This document shows positions 11,501 to 20,895 of a stretch of 64,000 bases of DNA, in pieces (position 1 is the stretch's first letter; each line of letters begins with the position of its first letter). The stretch is taken from the NCBI GenBank assembly GCA_030704615.1, contig CM060731.1, forward strand, positions 73,698,756 through 73,762,755, read 5' to 3'. The translations under genes and the position numbers were made by a program. The notes under the pieces are model-generated. The model ran no database searches. It was given only the letters and a program-made list of their open reading frames with translations, and had not been told where the DNA came from. The stretch is from Takakia lepidozioides. Taxonomy: Eukaryota; Streptophyta; Takakiopsida; Takakiales; Takakiaceae.

Positions 11501-12030
11501 CCACGCAACTCACTTTTGAATCCAGCCATTCCTCCCATCGCCCGCAATTTTGGAATGACACTACAAATCTCTTCTTCATCAGCTTCTGCAACCACAGTAG
11601 GAAGGACTGGATTTGGAATTTCACTTATGTCATCATCGGAAGAATCCGAAAGCTCAACGATAGGAGTGGAGGAAGTCTGTTCTTTTTTCACCACCACCTC
11701 CCTCTTGTCTTCAACGACCGAAGCAGCAGTCCCAGGCGTCACATATGACCCAAGGGACTTTTGCCGAGGCTCTCCAAGTACTCTGTATCGACCAGGACGC
11801 ACTCTCCACTAGCTGATATGAGCCGTCTCATCACGGTTTTGGAAAGAATATTTCACCAACTTCCCTTTCAGATCGTAAACCTCTTTCTCCAAAAAGATGG
11901 AGCCATTCTGCAGCTGAAAACGGGTAGCCAAGACATGTTCCAGAACAATTGCAAATCCATTGTCAAGGACTTCCTGGGAGAACGGCACTGGTTTGTCGTC
12001 TGAGAAGAACTCCGCTTCAGAGGAAGCCAT
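8590..12030 (-). pseudogene. MULE-type transposase with zinc finger and SWIM domain, two nonsense codons
   Basis: Reads from ATG at 12028-12030. The first exon runs to about 10020 (donor GTACGAG). A second exon runs from about 9950 to 8590. Order of parts: acidic N-terminus; GCM/WRKY-like zinc finger (CNGHLRCDNLNCRHF ... HNH, about residues 200-310); DDE core with MFDHVKR (first D), FMADSAQVNFNAI (second D) followed by CLFHW, and CNLAETVHNAW (catalytic E) in exon 2; SWIM finger CTCPDF ... CKTFVFHIF at the end. This order is typical of Mutator-like transposases. Two in-frame stops break it: TAG at 11809-11811 and TGA at 9697-9699. Both can be explained by single C-to-T changes (CAG and CGA). 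Frame is otherwise open over about 1,090 codons, so inactivation looks recent. Confidence 0.85.
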
Positions 12031-12883
12031 CTTCCTTCCTCGAGTATGTTTGTACCTTGCTATCGCAGATCTAGTGTAAATCGGTTTACTGCTGTCTCCA
12101 GAACACAGTTGAAGAATGAGCAGAGAATATGGCGGAGGAAGCTCAGATAACGACTGTGCATATTATGTTATTCTTTCCAGATATGCAGCCGTCCATTTTA
12201 ATTACTTTTCTTGTGGGCCCAGTGGTCAGAGTATCCCTAGGGGCAGTGTCGGCAACTATTAAACCGTTAATCAGAACCTCATCAATAAACCCAATAACAA
12301 AGCCGACTTCCTGGAAGCATGCCACAGGATCTGAGAATGGGATTGCAGATTAAGTAAATGTATCTATATACTACTACCAATGATCATGCGCACCTAGAAA
12401 GTTCCAAATGTGAAACGAATGTGGGGTTTGGCTAACAAGGATGACCGTGTATGATATTCCAAAATTTGTCATCAAACTCTCGTTCATTTATATTTATTTG
12501 TTTAAGACTGCGCATCAATTTCTGGGATTCGCTGTTCTTTTCAAATATTGAACCCGTTCTAATAAAGAACACGCCGTTTTTTTTGGGTGGCACACGTCAG
12601 ACATCCATAACTGAATACGAACAGTTGTACACCAATTGCTGGCATGTGCATTAATAAGGAAACAACTATGTGTAACGGTCACGCGGAGGGAATCCGATGC
12701 TTCTAGAGACACGCAAGAACGCAGGCAATCCCGCAAGAAATCGGAAGTCACTGCGTTTTTCTACTTTTCGCGCTTAGAGGGAGAGTGGTAGTCAAGCTGG
12801 AGAGGGTTCTTTCTAGAATACGAAAGAGAAGAAAGTCTCTTTATTTTACTTCCCTTAGAGAGAGACGCAGAGCAAGAGAGAAA
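12031..12883. promoter_or_regulatory. Divergent intergenic region between transposase and ParB-methyltransferase
   Basis: The two cargo genes start 853 bp apart and point away from each other, so this stretch must contain both promoters. It has no convincing protein of its own. It is A+T-rich near 12360-12560. No exact TATA position is asserted. Confidence 0.55.
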
Positions 12884-15800
12884 ATGACGAGGCGTCGTTT
12901 GTTGGAGAACACAGGGCCAAGGCAGCAGGTGAACGCGGAGACTGATTCACAAGAGCAGACGGAGACTGAGGCAGCGGCTGCGACACAGTCGGCGATAAGA
13001 GTGCGCCAGCCTGTGGAGGCAGAGATGATTCGCAGGGACACTGAAGAAGGTGGAAGCACGCGGAACGCCGAACCTGGAGAAGGTCAAGAAACCCTTGCGC
13101 AGACAGAAACTCCAGCAGATGTGAGAGGGAAGAGGAAAGCTGCAGAAGGGGATCAAATTTCAAAACCTAAGAAGGTGCCAGTAAGTTTTATCATATAGTC
13201 TGTCTGATTGCCTTTCAAGGAGTCCTTCATCTTCCCTTCTTTAGCAGGAACTACTGATTTGCGAGCGTCGTTAACGTCATTCGATTCTCCGAATGAGATT
13301 TATGTACTTATGTGTTTGAAGATGGAGATGGGGACGAGTCCGCAAAAAGCTCTGAGAATACAGATGAAGCAGATGAATCCGAAGTGCACTACCTTGACAA
13401 GGTGAAAGAACTCATGTCATTCCAGAAGGTAAACTCTCAGGAGGTTATAAGGGACATGCTCGTATCTGGAGGGCGTCTGGACATACCTCTGTGCCGGATG
13501 ATATCAATGCATGTTGTGCGTCCACCTCTTTCCCATGACATAACAAAATTGGAGAGTGATTTTGTGCATGGATATAGACTTGGTGCACAAGTTTTTTATG
13601 TGTCACTGACGGATATAAATGGGAAAAGCACATTAGTGTCTCCAGAGATCAGTGATAACTGGGATGAGTGCTTGAAAGATGCCAATGAGGAGTTCGAGCT
13701 GGGCCTCATGATGGGAAAGAACACCCAGCAATTCTGCAACCACATGTTCTACGTCTGGGACGGCAACCACCGATTGCTGGCATGGATGGGATACATTCAG
13801 AAACACCATTCGAAAGACAAAGACAAGCATGTTGCTGTGGAGGCAATGGTTTTGGATCCAGGAAACGACATCGCTAGGCTTCTTACAGCTATGCACGACG
13901 TGAACAAGTAAGTCATCCAGGAGATTTCATTCCCTCTGTAGTGTCTTGTTAATCCTCAAAAAACAGTGTTAAGGAATGCAATGTTTCCAATGTTTTTGCA
14001 GATCGGCAGAGAAATCGCATGTGACAACAAGCTTGGTTCACACACTATTCCGAATTCAGAGGATTGGTCTGATGAAGCTGGATGATTTTCGGACAGTACT
14101 ACCACCCAATATCATCAAGAAGTGCAAAACAGGAAAGCTGCAGGCACTTGGTATTCTTTGACACGAGAGGCGTTTCTGGAGTACATGTATGCGGTAAGCC
14201 CGAGTCTGTAATCTGTTTACTTTTCGAATACATGTTTGTAGTCCCTTCGGAGCTAATCACTACTTGAATGAATGCAGCAAGAACTGGCAGAGGCAGCTGA
14301 GAAGGGAAAATCCGAATATTACCGCACTACACCAGAAGAACTAAGGACATCAAAGGGTGTGGAAGCTGCAATAAAAAAGGAGTTTGAAATGCGAAGAACC
14401 AAATTGATGTCAGCCTTCGGAAAGCAGCTTAGAATAGTAGATCCTGGACTTGGTCCTGAGTTCCTTCAGCAGATCAAAACACACTATGACAAGCATGTGC
14501 ATCCGGAGATGCAGCAGGAGAAATTGCACCGGCTGGCCATATCGATGGTCGACCCACAAACAAAAATAAGGTGGCTGGAGATATGGAACTCAGATCAAAC
14601 AGTAAAGGACTTGAATCAGTTCCCAAAGAGCACCATACAGCCTGGTACAAAGGTGGAAGGAATCAGTGATTTGGTGTTTGATAACTGGCTCCACAAGGCT
14701 ACATTTTGGAGTCAGGTGTGTATTCAAACATGCTGTTTCTTCTCTTCAAGTATGTGATGTGTATCTTTTTTGCAATTCTGACAAATATACTATTTGCAGC
14801 TCGAAAAGCGCGCCGTCATTGTGCTGGATCAGACTTTGAAGGACCTGAACATTTCGATTGTTTCCCCTCCCCAAATGTCATTGGAGGCATACATAAGGAA
14901 GTGGAGAGGTCTGACCTGGAGATACTGTTTTTTCCGGGAGTTCTCCAAAGATGGTAACATTTTACGGTCCAACGACTTTGACAGTCAGGTTGGAGGAGAG
15001 TGGGCCATGATGTGAGTTGTGTACAGGTGCAATGTCATACTTGAAACTCTACTGTTTTTTTGGGAAAAATGTGGCTTCATATGGATTGAAATCTTAGATC
15101 CAGATTGAATGTCGTTGACAACATTCACTTCTTTGTCTGAGTCATTCTTAAGCGAGTATATGAATTCACCTGATTAGGATCTAAGGGTGCAATTATATTG
15201 TCCCTGATTAGAATTGATAATGTCCTTGAATGGCGTTGACGACATTCACATACGGAGTTGTTGAGAGGTCCTCAGAGTTATTTAAATTTTTGTAATGTCC
15301 ATAGAGGTTACAGTGAGGGTTCCTCACTTCATTTTGCTGAATGTCAATGCAGACATTCAGTTGTTCTGCATTGTTTTTGCCTCTTGCGATGAATGTGGAG
15401 GCTTGATAAGCTCTGTTTTAAGAAATCCAAAATGAATGTCGTTGACGACATTCACAGCTGTGTCTGTATTATTCAACAGCGACAAATTCAATTTACATGG
15501 ATTGGGGAGCTAAGTAATTGGTTTCTTTTTTGTATTTTTGTGAATGGCGTTGACGCCATTCACATACAGTGATGTTGTGAGGTCCTCAGTGATAGGTTCG
15601 TTATGAATGTGCATTGAGTTTGCCTGGAGGGTTCCTTACTCAATTTTTTGATTTCATCCTGTGATTTTGCTTCATTTAAGTAATAATTTGGCTTCATTAG
15701 TGAATGTCGTTGACGACATTCACTTCTATGTCTGTGTCATTTCTAAACGATAATTTGCATTCACCTGGATTAGGGTGTATTTACAGTATCATTGAATGGA

Positions 15801-18171
15801 ATGTTCTGAATGGCGTTGACGTCATTCATATCTGGAGCAGTAGTGTGGTCCTGAAAGGTCCTTGGAGCAGTTCTCAGATCCATTTCAATGTATGTTTTAT
15901 TCTTTCTGTTCTACTTGCATCTTACTCACTGAGCACTTTTGTGGGTTGGGATTTATCTCCTTTTTTCAGGTACACGAAATATGTGCTTATGGAAGGAAAT
16001 CACCTGAGCGGAATTCCTGACTATCTTGACATGTGGTCGGACCCTGCAAACGATCCAACCATGTATACTGCAGGGATATTGAAGGACTGGAGTCCTTCTC
16101 ACTTCAGAGACTGTGGGTGGTACCTTGACTGCCCACCTGAGCACACGACCTTTCAAGAACAACATATGAAATACTTGAACAATAACGCTGAGATGCTGGC
16201 GCCTTTGACTGACGAAGAGTATCAACGAAACATAGCAACATTGGCTGCCAAGGAGCCTGATGCTCAGGGAACGCCGCAGAAGGGAAAGAAGGCGGGCCGC
16301 AAACCAAAAGACAAGGCTGTTGATGTCATAGCCATCTCACCAGCAAAGCCAAAGGACAAAGACAAGTCCAAAGAGAAGGAAAAGGACAAGGGGAAGGAGA
16401 ATGAAAAGGAGATGGAGAGTGGGCAGGACTTTACTGCTGGAAGATATACCCGCACTCTTCAGTGCGTGTTCGATGCCAAGCCACACCCTTCCCGTTCTGA
16501 TTCAGCAGGAGAGATGAAAATTGTTAATGAGGGTTGGCTTTCGATGATGCAGAGTCGAAAGAGAGGATACACTGGGGTGCCATCCCCTACCTGGGACAAT
16601 ATAATCTCATTCCTCAATCTGGTGAGAATTCCAGTTTCTTTCCTTTTTCTTTGAAAGTTTCGTTGGCAGTATTTCGGTCTCGTTCTTTGAAAACAATCCT
16701 GCCATCGTTCTTATAAGAAACATGTCTGTTGCAGGTGAGCACAGGTCCCACCTTCGTGTGCGGTGTGCAGAAAACTTATGCGGCCGACATTGTCATTCTC
16801 GACATCCCGGATGGCCAGGCTGTGCCAGAAGTTCTTCCAAAGGGCAAGACGCCAGGCTGGAACAAATTCGAGGACAACTATTGGAGTTCGGTGTTCGGGT
16901 TCTGTAACAATTTCCTCTCTGATGCAGGGACACTTCTGCTTTTTCAGTCATGTGACAATGATAGTCGTCGGGCATTGGCATCATACCTCAAGTCTTCAGG
17001 GTTTGAAGTTTTGCGCACATGAATTGTGTGAACAGCCTATACCTTGTGAAAGGGGGTTTCCCTGGTCAGCTGGTATGCCGTCTCCCTTCTGCTTATGCTT
17101 TGATCATGAGTTTCAATTTTCTTGCAGCTCCACTCTAGTAGAATGTTTTATGATCGACACCGATCATCACCGATTCATGATTTTTTTGTGTCAGAGTTCT
17201 GAATAGCCGATGTACACACTCCCACTATAGATTGTGTTTACCACACTAACCTGCTATCTTTGCCAGACGAGGATGTTTGAGGCGATCTGCCTGCGGAGGA
17301 TTCGCACATCAAAGACACCATCCTCCATCCGCAGCTTTGAGATTTCTGACCAGGGTTGTTTCGTCAACCCCCCCTATGAGCCCCATGTCGATGACATTTT
17401 GTACAACTTCATGCAGTCCAGTCAGACTCTGAAGAGACCAGATGGCACTCCCTGGAGAGGTGCAAAGGAAAAGTCACCAGCATTCATGCAAATACTGCTG
17501 GAGTCATGCAGCCACCGCTCTGCACGGGTGGTCGATCTTTCTGTGTCCACAGGTTCGTTTTTTCCCTTCCGAATTGGTTTCCTTTCAACAGTTTCATCTG
17601 CTTAAATCCCCCCCTCCAAACTGTTCATGTTCTCCTGTCTGGTGCAGGAGCAACTTACCACGCATGCAAGGCGGGCGGAAGAAGCCTTTTTGGCATGGAG
17701 GGTGATTCTGACCTCTACAACACCGTGCTCCTCCCCTTTTTGTCTGGCTCCACTTTAGGCACACAGACTGATCGGATTCAAATTCGAAATGATGACGATC
17801 CCGAAGATAAGCAGGTCGACAACGACTTTTCATGTGAGTAAGTGCTAAACCCTCTTTGGGAGTCATACTCAATTTCTCGATAACATCAAAGTTTCAGTAA
17901 TAACTTTTTCAGGCTGTCTTTCAGGAAAGGCAGCGGTGGATCTTCAGGAGATACAGTCATTTCTGGCGAGTCTGTTTTCGACAGCCCCCTTTTCAATTTT
18001 CTGCTTCCTATTTATGCCGAAGCAATGGCACTTCACGCGGCCAAGTCCCTATCCCCTGACTTTTTACTGCCCAGCCGTAGGTGTATCCAGCGTGGATCCG
18101 GTGTTCTAAAATACTTAGACTTAGATGCAGAGGAAGAGGGGATACATTGTACTGACTCTGAGTCAGACTGA
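12884..18171 (+). CDS. ParB-like domain fused to beta-class amino DNA methyltransferase, transposon cargo, probably disrupted
   Basis: Visible exons: 12884-13180, about 13300-13907, 14002-14193, 14278-14715, 14800-15011, 15970-16621, 16735-17072, 17267-17552, 17648-17833 and about 17920-18171, mostly with clear GT/AG borders; about 1,150 residues. Exon 2 carries a ParB-like fold start (IPLCRMISMHVVRPPLS) and its hallmark YVWDGNHRLLAWMGYI. A KDKDKSKEKEKDKGKE linker follows in exon 6. Exons 7-9 follow the order of N6/N4 amino methyltransferases of the beta class: DIVILDIPDG (motif IV position, normally DPPY), a GTLLLFQS strand, EKSPAFMQILLES (like TQKP), then motif I-like VVDLSVSTGATYHACKAGG and GMEGD. 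It ends in an acidic tail (DLDAEEEG). Lesions: an apparent 1-nt loss near 14145 in exon 3 and a stop plus frameshift near 17022-17032. The exon 1-2 junction is unresolved. Target base cannot be told from sequence. Confidence 0.75.
15106..15828. repeat. Array of seven palindromes inside a methyltransferase intron
   Basis: In the 958-bp intron 15012-15969, near-identical 22-bp palindromes start at 15106, 15227, 15433, 15541, 15701 and 15807. Their 20-bp core is GAATGTCGTTGACGACATTC, alternating with GAATGGCGTTGACGCCATTC-like versions. A weaker one (GAATGTCAATGCAGACATTC) starts at 15338. The flanks are also repeated, for example CTTCTxTGTCTGxGTCATT after the first type and CACATAC...GGTCCTCAG after the second. 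The array is therefore a degenerate tandem repeat of about 270-330 bp in which the palindromes are the best conserved part. Confidence 0.9.
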
Positions 18172-18680
18172 ACTGTATTCTTTTAATATTCATTTTCATA
18201 TTATCTGGAAAACGTTGAATCCCCTTCCTCCACCGTAGTTGTTCCTTTAGAACAAATAATAATCACAGAATCAACTTTCGTTTAAATTGCTATATGTATG
18301 AATCCATCTCACAAACCTTCCTGACTCTTCTCATATCCATTGTGCATTCATCTACACTGTATTCATGCGTGCTCCATTCATGAAAGCTTCCTTTGTACAA
18401 CATCCATTGTACATTCATCCTCTGTACTCTTTAATCCACCCCACAAACCTTCCACACTCATTTCATATACGTTATGCATTCGTCAAAAGATTTGGTCATG
18501 CATCTTCCTGTCATGAATTTTTGTTATTGCTCAACATCCATTATACATTCATCCATTTTACTCTTATCCATCCGTCATTCATCCATCTACATACATTTTT
18601 CACACTCATCCATCTGTTTATCATCCAACTGTACATTCATCCATTCTTTATTCAATGCCTTTTATTATGTCGTCCAGCTT
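18172..18680. repeat. Degenerate CATTCATCC-type repeat 3' of the methyltransferase gene
   Basis: From about 18300 to 18660 the motif CATTCATCC or CATCCATT recurs every 10-40 bp. The same kind of repeat follows the deleted gene copy at about 20570-20690, so it belongs to the element. It likely includes the 3' UTR and polyadenylation region. No gene is present. Confidence 0.65.
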
Positions 18681-18861
18681 GTTTCCGCGGTAAAGGGTGC
18701 CAATCCGCGGGAATACACTCCACTTCTTTCTGGGCGCGTGGTGACGCGGCCTTCACGTGTGATGACGTGGACTGAGCCCCGTGACGTGGCATTTGCGCAA
18801 GGTGACGTGGCGTGAGCGCAGTTGCGCTCACGTGACCAGGCTCACGCCGAGGCATCCCTGC
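18681..18861. repeat. Right-end-like subterminal region of the first transposon unit
   Basis: Begins with a pair of CCGCGG sites (TTTCCGCGGTAAAG and AATCCGCGGGAATA). These are followed by four GTGACG(T/C)GG repeats and the perfect-arm palindrome GTGAGCGCAGTTGCGCTCAC. The end of the second unit (20735-20887) has the same order: paired CCGCGG, then GACGCGGCGTGAGCC, then GTTCACGTG and GGCTTACGC. This suggests the first unit ends here. Confidence 0.6.
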
Positions 18862-19261
18862 CTATATCCGAGGATGGTCCTATGATCGTGGGATTAATCT
18901 AGGCAATCGTTGGTTGAGTACAATGAAGACTACCATCAAACACCCGAAATAGGAAATAAGCCTACAACTGTGGCATCCATTCCACAACATTGTACAATTA
19001 GAATTGTAAGTTTCACTATTATAACTACAAGGACGACAAAATCACCTCACAACGTGAATGCCATAGAGGCTGCCACAGGAAGACCATGGGAACCATCTTG
19101 ATGTCCAAAGGTGCCATGATGCATGAGTTCTAAGAACTTGCCATACAGAGCACATACCAAATGCCGAAACAGAACAGAAGTGAGGATTGACGACCTCTAC
19201 CAAAATACCAAATCAGAGTAATTTGTTTTTTTTGGAACAATAAGGAAAAACAAAAACAGAG

Positions 19262-19299
19262 TAGAAGAGATGATCGGTGCCAATCATCACTTCTGCACT

Positions 19300-19334
<35 letters not shown>

Positions 19335-19971
19335 CCCGTATTTTTCCCTTAAAAAATAAAATAAAAACAGAATAGAAGTGATGATCGGTGCCGATCATAA
19401 CTTCTGTTTTTCTTTTTTCTTTTCTTTTTCCGTATTTTTTCTTATTAAAAAAAAAAAACACAGAGTAGAAGTGATGATCGGCACCGATCATCACTTCTGT
19501 TTTTATTTATTTATTTATTTATAATAAATTTTACCAAAAACAAAAAAAAACAGAAGTGATGATCGGTACCGATCATCATTTACAGTGCTTTAAGATTTTG
19601 CAGAGTATTTTTCATTTCGGCCAGAAATGTGGTTCACATTGTTTTGCTTTCGTGTTTGAGTCCTGCATCTTTTCCCCCTTGCAAAGTTAGTTGTCCATCA
19701 AAACATGATCTTAGGGCTAGAAAGTGTCGATCATCACTCAAACTGCTATGTGCGGATGCAGAGAAATCTTCATTTGGCCCAAAACTGTGAATTGCATCGT
19801 TTTGTTTTCGTGTTTCAGTCCTATTTTTCCCCGATTGAAACTGAAATCTTCAAGAAAATGTGATGATCGGCGGCGATCATCACATTTAGACCTTCTTTAG
19901 GGTGGTACTTGTGAGGTAGTAGAATTCCTATCAGCAGTCACTCTCTATAGGGATGATCGCCGCCGATCATC
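19262..19971. repeat. Second intronic palindrome array, different sequence
   Basis: Palindromes built on GATGATCGGTACCGATCATC occur at about 19262-19294, 19374-19405, 19467-19498, 19558-19577, 19857-19887 and 19952-19971, with a half site near 19728-19737. Most have arms extended to AGAAGTGATGATCGG or AATGTGATGATCGG, and the centre varies (TG, CA, TA, CGG, CCG). A run of 34 T lies at 19301-19334. The array precedes the same exon boundary as the 15106-15828 array but shares no palindrome sequence with it. Confidence 0.9.
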
Positions 19972-20031
19972 ACATTCTCATGTTTTGTGAATTGACATGT
20001 TGGGAATTGCATTGGCTTTGCGAGTTCGCAG

Positions 20032-20364
20032 GTACACAAAATATGTGCTCATGGAGAGAAAACACTTGAGCGGTGTCCCTGATTATCTCGACATGTGGTC
20101 GGATCCTGACATGTGTCCGGATCTCCACATGTGGTCGGATCTTCGCTTGGGATCACAAACCGATTCCGTATTCGACAGCCCCCTGCCCAGTTTTTGCTTC
20201 CTGTGTATGCAGAAGAAATGGCACTTCGCATGTCCGAGGCTCCATCACCTGATCCCAAAATGTCTGCACGCGGGAGTAGACATCCCAGATCTGAAGTTAT
20301 GAATTTTTTGGACTTGGATGCAGAGGATGCGGGGATATGTTATAATGAGTCCGAGTCAGATTGA
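20032..20364 (+). pseudogene. Deleted copy of the ParB-methyltransferase gene (exon 6 start fused to last exon)
   Basis: After an acceptor-like TTCGCAG, the sequence encodes YTKYVLMERKHLSGVPDYLD, matching YTKYVLMEGNHLSGIPDYLD of the full gene. A WSDP-containing segment follows, partly repeated. It then switches to the last exon: DSVFDSPL and, after a frame change, LLPVYAEEMAL ... FLDLDAEDAG and NESESD with a TGA stop at 20362-20364. The catalytic exons are absent. The acidic C-terminus is well kept between copies. Confidence 0.8.
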
Positions 20365-20699
20365 CCTTTAAAATTTTTATGTACTCTTTCTCATAAAAGT
20401 ATTTTGACTTGTTGCGACTGTTCATTTGTCCCAAGTACGAACGGAATGACTAATTACAAAACACACATTCGCGGGTTGACATCGCCCCACATGATATTGA
20501 AAAACATGAAATCCAACAAAGTTCGAAATTGCTTTCAGGGAAAAAAACTACATCAATCCATCGCAGTGTTTGCACTCATTCCCCATACATTCATCCATTC
20601 TATATTCATCCATCCTGCATTCATGAATCATTCACATTGTTTGCACTCATCAATGTTATATTCATCCATCCTACATTCATTCAATCGATCGGCACGATG

Positions 20700-20887
20700 T
20701 TAAAGATGTAGTCTGCAATGACTGGAAAAGATAAATCATTCCGCGGAAATAGGCACCTACCTTCTGTCCGCGGACTGCTGATGTGTCGTGACACCCATGA
20801 ACTAACATGGTGACAACTGCTGACGCGGCGTGAGCCTGACTGCGTTCACGTGCTCAAGCGGCTAGGCTTACGCGGAGGTATTCCCCC
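20700..20887. repeat. Right terminus of the transposon insert
   Basis: Contains paired CCGCGG sites (about 20740 and 20770), GACGCGGCGTGAGCC, CGTTCACGTG and GGCTTACGCGG, and ends GGAGGTATTCCCCC at the target duplication. The G+C-rich motifs mirror those of the left end in inverted orientation, with many mismatches. Confidence 0.65.
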
Positions 20888-20895
20888 ATTAAATC
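20888..20895. repeat. Right target-site duplication (ATTAAATC)
   Basis: Partner of 7641-7648. It lies inside the copia integrase codons for HTDLM on the minus strand. Confidence 0.85.

Larger units (their letters stand above)
7649..20887. mobile_element. MULE-like DNA transposon carrying a ParB/DNA-methyltransferase gene
   Basis: A 13.2-kb insert in the copia element with an 8-bp target duplication. Its ends are G+C-rich, with repeated GACGTGG and GCGTGAGC motifs. The left start has GGCGTGAGCCTTGCGCG and the right end, reverse-complemented, has CGCGTAAGCCTAGCCGC, a weak terminal inverted repeat. Cargo: a MULE-type transposase (minus) and, divergently, a ParB-methyltransferase gene (plus). 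A second, internally deleted unit (18862-20887) lies in direct orientation inside the right part, so the insert is a tandem or composite form. An 8-bp duplication suits MULE (8-11 bp) and also hAT or Zisupton-type elements. The transposase sequence favours MULE. Confidence 0.8.
18862..20887. mobile_element. Internally deleted second transposon unit in tandem
   Basis: Starts with sequence matching 8083-8290 of the first unit, then jumps over the transposase and most of the methyltransferase gene. It resumes in the intron that precedes the YTKYVLME exon, keeps a fused remnant of that exon and the last exon, the CATTCATCC repeat and the right end. This is the structure of a non-autonomous deletion derivative. 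It lacks its own palindromic left end, so it is either a tandem rearrangement or shares an end with the first unit. Confidence 0.7.

Noticed and set aside
15106-15828. CRISPR-like array (regular repeats with spacers)
   Set aside because: The spacers are themselves related to each other, the setting is a eukaryotic intron and no cas-like gene is present.
16300-16420. Nuclear localisation or histone-like protein from the Lys/Glu/Asp-rich stretch
   Set aside because: It is a charged linker inside an exon of the ParB-methyltransferase gene, bordered by clear splice sites.
18365-18815. Open frames of His/Ser/Ile-rich sequence after the methyltransferase gene
   Set aside because: They are translations of the CATTCATCC repeat and differ between the two transposon units.
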